A stretch of 64,000 nucleotides of DNA from Bacteroidota bacterium (GCA_030835135.1 JAUQWO010000071.1:1-64000); one strand, 5' to 3'. Shown: positions 24,528 through 34,077, numbered from the stretch's first letter. A program made the numbers and translations. The notes: generated from the sequence alone by a model not told the origin.

Positions 24528-26213
24528 TCAATGGTCCCGGCGCAATGCGGTCGGGATGTACAGATGACGCTTGATCTTCTGGGTCGGCGTCTTCTGGAAC
24601 GGCTCCGCCTGCTCGATGATCCGGTGAATGCGCGCGTACAGCGGCACCCGCGTGTTGATCTCCTTCTGAAGGTCGGCCAGCATCGCGTTCGCCTTCTGCC
24701 GGATATCCGATTCACTCAGGGACTGCAACGCCTTCTGCAGGCGCTCGTAGTCCAGGTGCACGAGCGCGACAAGGCGCTTCTGGTGTTCGTAGACCACGGA
24801 CTCACGGACGTGTTCGAATTCGTTGATGACGGCCTCGATCTCTTCCGGATAGATATTCTTCCCGCTCGGTCCGAGGATCATGTTCTTGGAGCGGCCCTTG
24901 ATGAAGATGAACCCGTCCGCATCGATCACGCCCAGGTCGCCGGTGCTCAGCCATCCATCCTCGCTCAGCACCGCGCGGGTCTTCTCCTCATCACGGTAGT
25001 ACCCCTTCATGACCGTGGGGCCCTTCACCATGATCTCGCCCTCGCCCGTGCGGGGATCGGGGTTCTGAATGCGGATCGTGGTCCCGCGCAGCGCGGGGCC
25101 CGTCGACCGCAAACGCGTCCGCTCGGGTCCGGTTCCCGCGATCAGCGGAGCTGTCTCCGTGAGTCCGTACCCGATCGCATACGGGAACTTCGCTTCGCGG
25201 AGGAACGCCTCCACATCCGGCGCAAGCGGCGCACCGCCGATGCAGAACAGCCGGAGCTCGCCGCCGAACGTGCGCAGGAGCTTCTTCCCGGCGATCCGAT
25301 GGAGTGTCTTGCGGAGGACCGGCACGCCGATGGCCTTGCGCAGCAGCGGGCTCTTCGTCAGTTCCGGCTGGATCCTTGCTTTATAGATCTTTTCGATGAT
25401 CAGCGGTACGGACAACATCACGGTCGGGCGGACCCGGGTGAGCGCCGGCAACAGCACCGCGGCGGTCGGTGGCTTGTCCATATAATAGACGCTCGACCCC
25501 TGCACCACCGGCAGGATCATGCCCAGGGTGCTTTCGTAGGTATGCGGCAATGGGAGGATCGACAGCATGCGGTCCGACTCATCGAGCGTGACGATCGTGA
25601 GCGTCGCCTCCGCGTCGGCAAGGAGATTCCCGTGGGTGAGCATCACGCCCTTGGAGTGTCCGGTGGTCCCCGACGTATACACAATCGAAGCCAGGTCATC
25701 GGAGGACGGCAGACGTTCGGGAACGGTGTACACCGTGGACGGTGGAGCGTTGACATCCAGGATCGGTGCGCCGCCGTCGAGGTCGGTCTCTCCGACGAGC
25801 ACCTGGTTCCAATTTTCGAGGAGAATGATCGCGCCGGTTTCCGAGGGTGCCAGTTCGCCGATCTTCGTGAGGAGGCGGCGCGAGACGAAGATCGCCTTGA
25901 CCTCCGCATGACGCAGGATGCGTGCGATATCCGACGAGTGGAAATCCGGCAGGATCGGCACCGCAACAGCACCGGATGCGGTGATGCCGAAGTACGCCGC
26001 AACCCAGTTGGGCAGATTTTCCGAGAGCAGCGCCACACGGTCGCCGAAGCCGATCCCGGCACCCCTCAGGAATTCCCCTACCTGCTGTGCCCGCTGCCAG
26101 AGTACACGATAGGTCATGGGTTCGCCATCGATCAGAGCAACCGACGGACGGGTGCCGAAACGTTGTGCTGAACCCTCCAACGCACTACGCAATGAACGGG
26201 GGAATGATGACAT
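24528..26213 (-). CDS. Long-chain acyl-CoA ligase (AMP-forming)
   Basis: A 561-residue member of the adenylate-forming family, FadD/FAA-like. It has the P-loop YTSGTTGHSKGVMLTHGN, the YGLTETAPLI adenylate motif, WLSTGDLGVIDADGFIFIKGRSKNMI at the domain hinge, and the catalytic Lys in PTQKIKRHLY near the C-terminus. It should activate fatty or aromatic acids to CoA thioesters. The ATG at 26213 is chosen because an upstream extension would lie in the promoter region. It is transcribed from its own candidate promoter in the gap after trpA. Confidence 0.9.
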   Translation of the reverse strand: MSSFPRSLRSALEGSAQRFGTRPSVALIDGEPMTYRVLWQRAQQVGEFLRGAGIGFGDRVALLSENLPNWVAAYFGITASGAVAVPILPDFHSSDIARILRHAEVKAIFVSRRLLTKIGELAPSETGAIILLENWNQVLVGETDLDGGAPILDVNAPPSTVYTVPERLPSSDDLASIVYTSGTTGHSKGVMLTHGNLLADAEATLTIVTLDESDRMLSILPLPHTYESTLGMILPVVQGSSVYYMDKPPTAAVLLPALTRVRPTVMLSVPLIIEKIYKARIQPELTKSPLLRKAIGVPVLRKTLHRIAGKKLLRTFGGELRLFCIGGAPLAPDVEAFLREAKFPYAIGYGLTETAPLIAGTGPERTRLRSTGPALRGTTIRIQNPDPRTGEGEIMVKGPTVMKGYYRDEEKTRAVLSEDGWLSTGDLGVIDADGFIFIKGRSKNMILGPSGKNIYPEEIEAVINEFEHVRESVVYEHQKRLVALVHLDYERLQKALQSLSESDIRQKANAMLADLQKEINTRVPLYARIHRIIEQAEPFQKTPTQKIKRHLYIPTALRRDH

Positions 26214-26238
26214 TGGCCCTGCCTGAAACGTCTGAGAG

Positions 26239-26279
26239 GGGGGGATTTTGAAGATCGGTGTAATATACAGAATCCCCCC
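26239..26279. repeat. 9-bp inverted repeat flanking the acyl-CoA ligase promoter
   Basis: GGGGGGATT (26239-26247) and AATCCCCCC (26271-26279) are separated by 23 nt that include the TATATT -10 box. They could be an operator pair or, in read-through from trpA, the stem of a weak terminator without a T-run. Confidence 0.5.
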
Positions 26280-26290
26280 TTGCCGCACAA
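26262..26290 (-). promoter_or_regulatory. Candidate promoter of the acyl-CoA ligase gene
   Basis: On the minus strand TTGTGC (26285-26290), 17 nt, then TATATT (26262-26267). The -10 matches 5 of 6 bases. A start near 26255 would give a 40-nt leader. Confidence 0.45.
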
Positions 26291-26348
26291 GCACCGGGGG
26301 GTCCAACACCGGCGGATCCGAACGCCAGGAGAGCCGTGGCGCTGGATG

Positions 26349-27137
26349 TCAGAGGGTATCGAGCGCGCGGCGAAAGGCCGCGGTCCACACACGGGTACCA
26401 CCCGGCGACGGATCGTGCTCCAGCTGCCGGAGAAGCGCCGACCCCACGATCACGCCATCGGTCTCCCGTGCGAATGTCATCGCATCATCCGGCCGCGAGA
26501 TCCCGAACCCGACGAGCATCGGATTGCGGGTGATGTGAGCGCGGACCGCTCGCACATTGTCGAGTGCCGCGCCCGCCACTGCCCCGCCGGTCACGCCGGT
26601 CGTCGAAACACAGTACACAAAACCCGACGACGCTGCATCGATCTCACGAACGCGCGCCGGTGGCGTGGTCGGCGTGGCAAGGAGTATGCCGGCCAGACCC
26701 GCGGCGCTGACGGCCGGCGCATAGGACCGCCACTCCTCCAGCGGCAGCTCCGGCAGGATGAGCCCGTCGACCCCCGCTGCCGCCGCATCCCCGAAAAACG
26801 TTCCGATGCCGTACCGCATGATGGGGTTCAGATAGCCCATGAGCACCAGCGGGACGCCGGAGCGCCGGCGGATCTGTGAGACGAGTGTCAGGATCCAGGG
26901 GAGCGTGACGCCATTCGCGATCGCGGTGCCGGAGGCCTTCTGGATGACCGGACCATCGGCAAGCGGATCAGAGAACGGGACACCGATCTCCACCAGGTCC
27001 GCGCCGCCGTCCTCCAGTGCGCACACCAGGTCTGCCGTTGCATCCAGCGTCGGATACCCGGCGGTGAGGAACATGGCAAGCGAACGCCTGCCCTTCGATG
27101 TGTTGCTGCTCAATCGTTCGTGGAGTGTCATCGTCAT
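26349..27137 (-). CDS. trpA: Tryptophan synthase alpha subunit
   Basis: Cleaves indole-3-glycerol phosphate to indole and glyceraldehyde-3-phosphate; the indole is channelled to TrpB. The 262 residues carry the catalytic Glu50 and Asp61 in [19 protein letters not shown], and the phosphate loop GFGISRPDD. It is the last gene of the trp operon and its ATG overlaps the trpB stop (ATGA). Confidence 0.97.
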   Translation of the reverse strand: MTMTLHERLSSNTSKGRRSLAMFLTAGYPTLDATADLVCALEDGGADLVEIGVPFSDPLADGPVIQKASGTAIANGVTLPWILTLVSQIRRRSGVPLVLMGYLNPIMRYGIGTFFGDAAAAGVDGLILPELPLEEWRSYAPAVSAAGLAGILLATPTTPPARVREIDAASSGFVYCVSTTGVTGGAVAGAALDNVRAVRAHITRNPMLVGFGISRPDDAMTFARETDGVIVGSALLRQLEHDPSPGGTRVWTAAFRRALDTL

Positions 27138-28336
27138 TGGTTCGCGTATGTTGTCATGTCCTTGTCACCCCGTCCCGATACATTCACGAGGATGACCGTT
27201 TCCGGCTTTGCCGACGGCGCGATCTTCTCCAACCATGCAAGCGCATGCGCGGACTCGAGCGCCGGGATGATCCCTTCCAGGCGCGAGAGCAACCGTGCAC
27301 CGGCCAGTGCTTCCTGATCGGTCACGGCCACGTACTCCACACGTCCGGCATCTTTCAGCGCGCTGTGCTCGGGGCCGACTCCGGGATAGTCGAGACCCGC
27401 GGAGATCGAGTGCGCGAGCTGCACCTGCCCGTCGCCATCCTGCAACAGGTAACTCAGAGAACCGTGCAGCACGCCGGGTGAACCGAGCGAAAGCGTGGCA
27501 GCGTGCTGTCCCGTCGTGAGCCCGTGCCCCGCGGCCTCGACACCGATCATGCGGGCCTTCGTTCCGAGGAACGGCTCGAAGAGCCCGATAGCGTTGCTGC
27601 CACCACCGACGCAGGCCAGGAGGATGTCCGGATCGCGACCTTCCGCCGCACGCACCTGTTGCATGGCCTCTTCCCCGATGACGCTCTGGAAATCGCGCAC
27701 GATGGCGGGATACGGGTGCGGACCGACAACCGAGCCGATGATGTAGAACGTGTCGCGCACGTTCGTCACCCAATCCCTGATCGCCTCGCTCGTCGCATCC
27801 TTGAGCGTGCGCGTGCCCGAGTGGACCGGCAGCACGCGGGCACCCAGCATTTCCATCCGCCGCACGTTCAGCTGCTGGCGCTCGATATCTTCATCACCCA
27901 TATAAACATCACACGCGAGCCCCATGCGTGCCGCCACGGTCGCCGTCGCCACGCCATGCTGTCCGGCACCCGTCTCGGCGATGATGCGCCTCTTGCCGGA
28001 GCGCTTTGCCAGGAGGATCTGCCCGATCGTATTGTTGATCTTGTGCGCGCCGGTGTGGCACAGGTCCTCGCGCTTCAGGTAGATCTTCGCCCTGCCATAA
28101 TGGGCACCGAGCCGGTCGGCCCGCGTGAGCGGCGTCGGCCGTCCGGCGAACGTCGTCAGGAGCTCATGCAGCTCCGCGTTGAACGCGGGGTCCCTGCGTG
28201 CATCCTGATACAGTCCTTCCAGTTCATCCAGCGCCGGGATGAGGGTCTCGGGTACGAACCGTCCACCATAGGCTCCGAAATACCCCCGTGCATCGGGCAT
28301 CGCTCCGGGGGTCGGTGCAGCGGGAGCGTGTGTCAT
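27134..28336 (-). CDS. trpB: Tryptophan synthase beta subunit
   Basis: PLP enzyme that joins indole and serine. The 400 residues include the PLP lysine K99 in HTGAHKINN, the catalytic Glu in AETGAGQHG (about residue 121), and the glycine-rich phosphate loop VGGGSNAIG. It is the standard TrpB1 form that works with TrpA, whose gene overlaps it by 4 nt. It overlaps the DAHP synthase gene upstream by 4 nt. Confidence 0.97.
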   Translation of the reverse strand: MTHAPAAPTPGAMPDARGYFGAYGGRFVPETLIPALDELEGLYQDARRDPAFNAELHELLTTFAGRPTPLTRADRLGAHYGRAKIYLKREDLCHTGAHKINNTIGQILLAKRSGKRRIIAETGAGQHGVATATVAARMGLACDVYMGDEDIERQQLNVRRMEMLGARVLPVHSGTRTLKDATSEAIRDWVTNVRDTFYIIGSVVGPHPYPAIVRDFQSVIGEEAMQQVRAAEGRDPDILLACVGGGSNAIGLFEPFLGTKARMIGVEAAGHGLTTGQHAATLSLGSPGVLHGSLSYLLQDGDGQVQLAHSISAGLDYPGVGPEHSALKDAGRVEYVAVTDQEALAGARLLSRLEGIIPALESAHALAWLEKIAPSAKPETVILVNVSGRGDKDMTTYANQ

Positions 28337-29364
28337 GTGGTGCTTCCTTCGTTCAGTGTTCTTCCGACCACCGGCGCCAGCCGGCGGATATCGTTCATGA
28401 GGGCCGTGAAGCGTGAGGGTTTCAGGGACTGGGCGCCATCCGACAGCGCGGAGGCGGGGTCAGGGTGGACCTCGATCATCAGTCCGTCGGCACCCGCCGC
28501 GATCGCGGCCATGCTCATGGCGGGTACGGCTTCCCACATACCGACACCATGGCTCGGGTCTACGATCACCGGGAGATGCGTAAGCCGCTTGAGGACCGGG
28601 ATGGCGTTGAGGTCCAGCGTGTTCCGCGTCGCCGTCTCGAACGTCCGTATCCCGCGTTCACAGAGGATGATCTGCAGGTTGCCGCGGCTCGCGATGTATT
28701 CCGCGGCCATCAGCAGTTCCTCGATCGTCGCCGCGATTCCGCGCTTCAGCAAGACCGGCGTCCGGAGTTCGCCGACGGCCTCGAGCAGACTGAAGTTGCT
28801 CATGTTGCGCGCACCGATCTGGAGCACGTCCGCAACCTCCGCAACGGCCGGAAGCGTGCCGGTGTCCTTCACCTCGGTCACGATCGCCAGCCCCGTCTTC
28901 TCCCGGGCCTCCCGGAGCAGCACCAGTCCTTCTTCCTTCATCCCCTGGAAGCTGTACGGTGACGAACGTGGTTTGAATGCACCGCCCCGGAGGAACCGGG
29001 CACCCGCGGACCGCACACTGCGTGCCGCGGCAACGATCTGCTCGCGGCTCTCCACCGAGCACGGGCCTGCCATCACCGCGAGTTCCGTTCCGCCGATCCG
29101 TGAGGTGCCGACCGTGATCACGCTGCTTTCCGGCCGGGCCTCGCGGCCGACGAGCTTGTAGGGCTTCGAGACCGGGATCGCCCGGTCCACGCCCGGCAGC
29201 GTCGTGAAGACATCCGGGGCGATCGCTCCGTGATTGCCGGTGATCCCGATGGCGGTGCGTTCTGCCCCGGGGATCTCATGCGCCCGGAAGCCAAGCTCAC
29301 CGATCTTGAGTTGCACTTCCCGGATCTGGTCCGGTGTTGCATCCTGTCTCATCAGGACGAGCAT
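28333..29364 (-). CDS. aroF: 3-deoxy-7-phosphoheptulonate synthase (type I-beta, Thermotoga/Bacillus-like)
   Basis: First enzyme of the shikimate pathway, condensing erythrose-4-phosphate and PEP. It has 343 residues: an N-terminal ferredoxin/ACT-like regulatory domain (about 1-70), then the catalytic barrel with GPCSVES (100-106) and the substrate-binding [15 protein letters not shown] (127-141). In this subfamily the N-terminal domain confers feedback inhibition by aromatic amino acids. Its position inside the trp operon, overlapping trpF by 13 nt and trpB by 4 nt, makes it probably the Trp-controlled isozyme. Confidence 0.94.
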   Translation of the reverse strand: MLVLMRQDATPDQIREVQLKIGELGFRAHEIPGAERTAIGITGNHGAIAPDVFTTLPGVDRAIPVSKPYKLVGREARPESSVITVGTSRIGGTELAVMAGPCSVESREQIVAAARSVRSAGARFLRGGAFKPRSSPYSFQGMKEEGLVLLREAREKTGLAIVTEVKDTGTLPAVAEVADVLQIGARNMSNFSLLEAVGELRTPVLLKRGIAATIEELLMAAEYIASRGNLQIILCERGIRTFETATRNTLDLNAIPVLKRLTHLPVIVDPSHGVGMWEAVPAMSMAAIAAGADGLMIEVHPDPASALSDGAQSLKPSRFTALMNDIRRLAPVVGRTLNEGSTT

Positions 29365-30011
29365 CTCTCATCTCCCTTGCCATCACGTGAACGGATCCGT
29401 GCGAATGCCATCAGTGCCGCCTGAACGAATGCTCTCACTTTCTCATGGTCCTTGATCCCGGGCGCCGATTCCACACCGCTGCTCACATCCACACCCAGAG
29501 GCCGGGCCTGTGCGATGGCGTCCGCAACATTCTCCGCGGACAGTCCCCCGCCCAGTATCACGGAGCCATACGCACCGGCAGCACGTGCGATGGTCCAGTC
29601 GAACACCTGTCCGGTCCCGCCATGCGCACCGGCAACAAGGGTATCCAGGACATGAGCATCGACACGGTACCTCCCCAGTTCAGCCGGATCGAATCCCGGC
29701 CCGACGCGGTGTGCCTTCAGCACGCGAACCCCAAGGCCTTCGGTGTCGGGCGGTGTCTCTTCCCCGTGCAGCTGCACTGCGTGTATGCCACTTCTCCGGA
29801 CCGCATCGAGGATCGCTGCCCGTGTCGCGTTCACGAACACCCCCACGGTCAGGATATCGTGCGGTAACGACCCGGTGATCCCTGCCACGACATCCGGTGA
29901 AACGTACCGTTTGCTCCCGGGAACGAAGATGAAGCCCACCATATCCGCGCCCGCATCCAGGGCGCACAGGGCATCGTCGCGCCGGGTGATACCGCAGATC
30001 TTCACTCTCAT
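29352..30011 (-). CDS. trpF: Phosphoribosylanthranilate isomerase
   Basis: Amadori rearrangement of phosphoribosylanthranilate to CdRP. The 219 residues begin with the diagnostic KICGITR (3-9) holding the catalytic Cys, and contain the catalytic Asp region before the GGLSAENV phosphate-binding segment. It overlaps trpC by 4 nt and aroF by 13 nt. It is separate from TrpC, unlike the enterobacterial fusion. Confidence 0.95.
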   Translation of the reverse strand: MRVKICGITRRDDALCALDAGADMVGFIFVPGSKRYVSPDVVAGITGSLPHDILTVGVFVNATRAAILDAVRRSGIHAVQLHGEETPPDTEGLGVRVLKAHRVGPGFDPAELGRYRVDAHVLDTLVAGAHGGTGQVFDWTIARAAGAYGSVILGGGLSAENVADAIAQARPLGVDVSSGVESAPGIKDHEKVRAFVQAALMAFARIRSRDGKGDERCSS

Positions 30012-30796
30012 GCGCGGACCCCCGCCAGCACGGTGCGCAGCGCTTCTCCGGGATCGGGGGCCCGCATGAACCCTTCGCCGATCAGGAACGCATCGATGTT
30101 GTGTGAGCGGAGTGTACGGATATCGTCGGCGGACCGGATCCCCGACTCGCTCACACAGACCACGTCGGAGCCGATGAAGGGGCGGAGCCGGACCGACGTG
30201 TGCATATCGGTCACGAACGTCGCAAGGTCACGGTTGTTGATGCCGACGACGGGGAACGCCCCTTCCTCCAGCACGCCCACGTCCTCTTCATTGTGGACTT
30301 CTACCAGGACGCCCAGACCGAGTTCATCGGCGAGGGCCTTCAGCTCGTACAGCGACACGCGGTCCAACGCCGCAACGATCAGGAGAACCGCATCGGCCTG
30401 GTAGGCGCGCGCTTCATGGAGTTGATACGGATCCAGCAGGAAATCCTTGCGGAGGACCGGCACCGTGTGTCCTGCCCGCGCACGGGCCATATACTCGAGA
30501 TGTCCGTGAAAGAAAGGGACGTCCGTGAGCACCGAGAGCGCGGCGGCACCGGCGGCGACGTACGACTGCGCGATCGCCGGCACGTCCATCGGCTCGCGGA
30601 TCACGCCGCGGGACGGTGACGCGGCCTTGATCTCAGCGATCACCGCGGGTGAGCGCTGGCGCAGGGCGAGTTCGAACGGCCGGCGCGGCATGTGATAGCC
30701 GGGCATGTCCATGAGCGCGCTCAGCGGGACCGCGCGTTTGCGGGCATCGAGGTCCTCCCGTGTTCGCTGGAGGATCGTGGCGAGGTACGTGCTCAT
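30008..30796 (-). CDS. trpC: Indole-3-glycerol-phosphate synthase
   Basis: Closes the indole ring of CdRP with loss of carbon dioxide. The 262 residues contain the catalytic Lys57 in EIKAASPSRGVI, the second catalytic lysine in LRKDFLLDPYQ, and GINNRDLATF with a C-terminal SESGIRSADDI phosphate site. It overlaps both neighbours by 4 nt. Confidence 0.96.
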   Translation of the reverse strand: MSTYLATILQRTREDLDARKRAVPLSALMDMPGYHMPRRPFELALRQRSPAVIAEIKAASPSRGVIREPMDVPAIAQSYVAAGAAALSVLTDVPFFHGHLEYMARARAGHTVPVLRKDFLLDPYQLHEARAYQADAVLLIVAALDRVSLYELKALADELGLGVLVEVHNEEDVGVLEEGAFPVVGINNRDLATFVTDMHTSVRLRPFIGSDVVCVSESGIRSADDIRTLRSHNIDAFLIGEGFMRAPDPGEALRTVLAGVRA

Positions 30797-31806
30797 GCGC
30801 GGTTCGTGAACTCCACAAGTGCTGTGAGGGTTGCCAGTGCACGGCCCGAGTCGATCGCCTCGGCGGCAAGCCGGGCACCGGTGGTCAGATCCGGCGCTTT
30901 GCCGGACACAAAGATGCCCAGGCCCGCATTGGCGAGCACGATATCGCGCCCGGGCACAGGTTCCGCCCGGAGGATACTCAGCGCGATCCGCGCGTTTGCC
31001 TCCGGGTCTCCGCCCTTCACGGCGTCGTGCGGCTTCGTGGCGAGGCCGAAGTCGGCCGCCTCGACGACGTATCTCCGCACCGGCTTGTTCCCTCCCACCT
31101 CGTGCACCGATGTCGGCTGCGCAAGGCTCACTTCGTCCAGGCCATCATCGCTATGGATCACGCACGCCATGTCGGTTTCCAGCACATGCAGCGCGCCGGC
31201 CAGCCGGTGCGCCACATCATGATGATACGTGCCGAGCACCTGGCGCCGCACGCCGGCGGGGTTCGTGATGGGGCCGAGCATGTTGAAGATGGTCCTGACG
31301 CCGAGTTCCTGACGCGCTTTCGCGGCGAACTTCATGGCGGGGTGGAACAATGGAGCGAACAGGAAGCCGATCCCGACGGTGTTCACACATGCTTCCACGC
31401 GATCCGGAGCAAGTTGCGTCTTCACGCCGAGCGCGGCGAGGACGTCGGCGCTGCCGCTGCGGCTCGATACCGAACGGTTCCCGTGCTTCGCAACGGTGAC
31501 CCCGGCGCCCGCGGCAACCAGCGCAGCCACGGTGGAGATATTGAATGTATCGCGCCCGTCGCCACCCGTCCCGCACATGTCGATGGCATCGGCGTCATCG
31601 GTGGTGATACGCACAGCATGGGCACGCATCGTTCGCGCGAAACCGACGACCTCGGATTCGCTCTCCCCTTTTGCACGGAGCGCAACAAGCAATCCCGCGA
31701 TCTGGGCATCCGTGGCGGTGCCACTCATGATCTTCTCCAGGGCATCCGCCGCCTCATCGATCGTCAGGTCCTGCTTCTCCAGACACTTCTCGATGTAGTG
31801 TTTCAT
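30793..31806 (-). CDS. trpD: Anthranilate phosphoribosyltransferase
   Basis: Transfers phosphoribose from PRPP to anthranilate. The 337 residues carry the glycine-rich PRPP/pyrophosphate motif GTGGDGRDTFN (79-89), the KHGNRSVSSRSGSADVLAALG block, and the second metal motif DGLDEVS. The ATG at 31806 overlaps the trpG stop, so the longer upstream reading frame is a shadow of trpG. It is not fused to TrpG. Confidence 0.96.
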   Translation of the reverse strand: MKHYIEKCLEKQDLTIDEAADALEKIMSGTATDAQIAGLLVALRAKGESESEVVGFARTMRAHAVRITTDDADAIDMCGTGGDGRDTFNISTVAALVAAGAGVTVAKHGNRSVSSRSGSADVLAALGVKTQLAPDRVEACVNTVGIGFLFAPLFHPAMKFAAKARQELGVRTIFNMLGPITNPAGVRRQVLGTYHHDVAHRLAGALHVLETDMACVIHSDDGLDEVSLAQPTSVHEVGGNKPVRRYVVEAADFGLATKPHDAVKGGDPEANARIALSILRAEPVPGRDIVLANAGLGIFVSGKAPDLTTGARLAAEAIDSGRALATLTALVEFTNRA

Positions 31807-32372
31807 GACAGCCCCTCCACCCAGTTCCTGAGAATTTGCATGCCCTCGGTCGTGAGGATCGATTCCGGATGGAACTGCACGCCCTCCACCCGCAGAGACC
31901 TGTGCCGCACGCCCATGATCACTCCATCCGCGGTCTCCGCGGTGATCTCCAGGACGCCGGGCAACGAACTCCGCTCCACGACCAGCGAATGATAGCGCGT
32001 CGCGTCGAACGGGTCCGACACCTTCTTGTAGAGCGGGGTCCCGTGATGATGCACGAGCGACGTCCGCCCGTGCATGAGTGTTGGCGCATGGATGACAGAC
32101 CCTCCGAACGCTGCCCCGATGGCCTGATGGCCGAGACAGACGCCGAACACCGGGAACGAGGCGCCGCACTGGCGGATGACGTCGATGGTGATGCCGGCGT
32201 CTTCCGGGCGGCCGGGACCGGGGGACAGGAGGATACCGTCCGGCCTGAGCACACCGATCTCCTCGATGGTCACGGCATCATTGCGCCGCACCAGAAGATC
32301 GGTGCGGATCGTCCCGAGCGCCTGGACGAGATTGAACGTGAACGAATCGTAGTTGTCGATCACCAGGATCAT
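31803..32372 (-). CDS. trpG: Anthranilate synthase glutamine amidotransferase component
   Basis: Class I glutaminase (189 residues) that feeds ammonia to TrpE. It has the nucleophile Cys79 in FGVCLGHQ, the oxyanion loop SPGPGRPEDAG, and His168/Glu170 in VQFHPES. In some bacteria the same subunit also serves PabA in folate synthesis; no other pabA-like gene is seen here. It overlaps trpE and trpD by 4 nt each. Confidence 0.96.
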   Translation of the reverse strand: MILVIDNYDSFTFNLVQALGTIRTDLLVRRNDAVTIEEIGVLRPDGILLSPGPGRPEDAGITIDVIRQCGASFPVFGVCLGHQAIGAAFGGSVIHAPTLMHGRTSLVHHHGTPLYKKVSDPFDATRYHSLVVERSSLPGVLEITAETADGVIMGVRHRSLRVEGVQFHPESILTTEGMQILRNWVEGLS

Positions 32373-33859
32373 TGCGCACCCTCCTCCTGTCCGTCGGGCG
32401 CGGCCAGCCCGCGCGAGGCGAGGCGTATCGCTTCCATGAGCACCCGTGCCTTGTTCACCGTTTCGTCGTACTCCGTGGACGGAACGGAGTCGGCAACGAT
32501 CCCCGCACCCGCCTGAAGTTTCAACGTCTGACCATGCGCGAACACCGTGCGGATCGCGATGCACGTATCCATGGTGCCGTCCATCCCGAAATATCCCACG
32601 GCCCCCGCATACGCACCGCGCGGGAACGGCTCGAGGTCGGCGATGATCTCCATCGCGCGTACCTTCGGTGCCCCCGAGACCGTCCCGGCCGGGAAGCAGG
32701 AGGAGAAGATCCCGACCGCATCGATGTCCGGCCGGATCCTGCCGCGCACTTCCGACACGATGTGCATCACGTGCGAGTAGCGGTCGACGCGTTTGAAGAC
32801 CGGGACTTCGACGGTCCCATAGGCCGACACGCGGCCGACGTCGTTGCGGCCGAGGTCCACGAGCATGACGTGCTCTGCGAGTTCCTTCGGATCGGCGAGG
32901 AGTTCCAGTTCGAGGCGCCGGTCATCCGCCTCATCCACACCACGCCGGCGGGTGCCGGCGATCGGCAGGACCTCGACCACGCCCCCCCGGGCGCGCACGA
33001 GCACCTCGGGAGACGATCCGGCAAGTTTGGTCGTGCCGAAATCAAGGAAGAACAGGTACGGGGAGGGATTGATGATGCGCAACGAGCGGTACACGGCGAA
33101 GAGGTCACCGGTGAAGGTGCTCCGGATCCGCCGGGAGAGCACCACCTGGAAGATGTCGCCTTCCGTGATATGTTCCTTCGCACGCAGAACGGACTGCTCG
33201 AACCCCGCACGGTCGGGCTCGCCGGCGCTATCCATCGCACACGTGAAGGGCGTGGCCGGCGGTGTCACCCGCCGGAGGCGCAGTTCAAGCGCGCCCAGGG
33301 CAGACTTCCCCGACTCGTACTGCTCTTCCAATTGCACCGCCGGGTCGATGAACACATTGTGCATGAGGGTCATGACCTGCCGGTGGTGGTCGAACTGGAC
33401 CACCGATCCGAACAGACCGAGGATGGCATCCGGCTCATCGCCCACCGCCGGCGTGATGGGGATCCGTTCGATGTGCCGGACGCAGTTGTAGCCGATGTAC
33501 CCGACGAGTCCGCCGAGCAAGCCATGGGGTTCCTGGACCGGCGCGATCGTATGGGGCGCAAGGACGCTGCGGATCACGGAGAACAGGTCCCCCGGGTGCT
33601 CGACGGTACCGCGGGCATCGCGGACCGTCACCGACCCGTTCCGGGCTTCGATGATCACGCGCGGGCGCGTCCCGATGAACGAGAAGCGGCCGATCTTCTC
33701 GTTCGGCTCCACGCTCTCCAGGATGAAGGACGGCACCCCTTCCTCGCGGAGTGTGAGATAGGTCAGCACCGGGGTCAGCGTATCCGCCACGAGCGTGCGG
33801 ACGAGCGGCACGACGGTGTGCGATGCTGCCAGTTGCCTGAATGTTGCGAATGGTATCAT
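32369..33859 (-). CDS. trpE: Anthranilate synthase component I
   Basis: Makes anthranilate from chorismate and ammonia. The 496 residues include the N-terminal tryptophan-inhibition motif FILES (45-49, LLES in many species), so feedback by Trp is expected. The chorismate-binding core has DGFE-like AGSSPEVLVR, GTRRRGVDEADD, LVDLGRNDVGRVS and GTVSGAPKVRAMEII. The ATG at 33859 has GGGAGG 4 nt upstream and begins 19 nt after the attenuator T-run, so it is chosen over a 20-codon extension that would run back through the terminator. Confidence 0.97.
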   Translation of the reverse strand: MIPFATFRQLAASHTVVPLVRTLVADTLTPVLTYLTLREEGVPSFILESVEPNEKIGRFSFIGTRPRVIIEARNGSVTVRDARGTVEHPGDLFSVIRSVLAPHTIAPVQEPHGLLGGLVGYIGYNCVRHIERIPITPAVGDEPDAILGLFGSVVQFDHHRQVMTLMHNVFIDPAVQLEEQYESGKSALGALELRLRRVTPPATPFTCAMDSAGEPDRAGFEQSVLRAKEHITEGDIFQVVLSRRIRSTFTGDLFAVYRSLRIINPSPYLFFLDFGTTKLAGSSPEVLVRARGGVVEVLPIAGTRRRGVDEADDRRLELELLADPKELAEHVMLVDLGRNDVGRVSAYGTVEVPVFKRVDRYSHVMHIVSEVRGRIRPDIDAVGIFSSCFPAGTVSGAPKVRAMEIIADLEPFPRGAYAGAVGYFGMDGTMDTCIAIRTVFAHGQTLKLQAGAGIVADSVPSTEYDETVNKARVLMEAIRLASRGLAAPDGQEEGAQ

Positions 33860-33877
33860 GGACCTCCCATACAAACG

Positions 33878-33908
33878 AAAAAACCCTTCCTGGCTGTCAG
33901 GAAGGGTT
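33878..33908 (-). terminator. trp attenuator (rho-independent terminator)
   Basis: On the minus strand AACCCTTCCTG (33898-33908) pairs perfectly with CAGGAAGGGTT (33882-33892) across ACAGC, followed by a run of six T. It lies between the leader peptide and trpE. The alternative partner of its 5-prime arm is CAGGAGGTT at 33938-33946, which can form an antiterminator: seven pairs including one G-U, a 2-nt bulge, then two A-U pairs. Confidence 0.93.
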
Positions 33909-33935
33909 GTGCACGGCACAACGATGCAAATGACA

Positions 33936-34019
33936 CTAACCTCCTGCAGGTCGCGGGATCATCATCGTGCGCCACCACCAGGACGACAGGTTTGTGCGAT
34001 ATGCGTGTGCGGATTTCAT
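33936..34019 (-). CDS. trpL: trp operon leader peptide with three consecutive Trp codons
   Basis: A 27-codon open frame from ATG at 34019 to TAG at 33936, encoding Trp14-Trp15-Trp16 as TGGTGGTGG. The last codons and stop contain CAGGAGGTTAG, the segment able to pair with the terminator arm. If ribosomes stall at the Trp codons this segment stays free and trpE is transcribed. If they finish, it is covered and the terminator forms. There is no ribosome-binding site, and the predicted transcription start is only 2 nt before the ATG. Confidence 0.9.
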   Translation of the reverse strand: MKSAHAYRTNLSSWWWRTMMIPRPAGG

Positions 34020-34027
34020 GATGGTGC

Positions 34028-34056
34028 AATATACGTGCAGAGGCGGGTCGAGTCAA
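34028..34056 (-). promoter_or_regulatory. trp operon promoter
   Basis: On the minus strand TTGACT (34051-34056), exactly 17 nt, then TATATT (34028-34033). Both boxes match the sigma-70 consensus at 5 of 6 bases. The predicted start is about 34021, immediately before the trpL ATG. Confidence 0.85.
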
Positions 34057-34077
34057 GTAAAAAGTGGCGACGCGATC

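Noticed and set aside
24066..26171. 701-codon plus-strand open frame opposite the aldo/keto reductase and acyl-CoA ligase
   Set aside because: Low-complexity product with no recognisable fold; the opposite-strand genes are clear.
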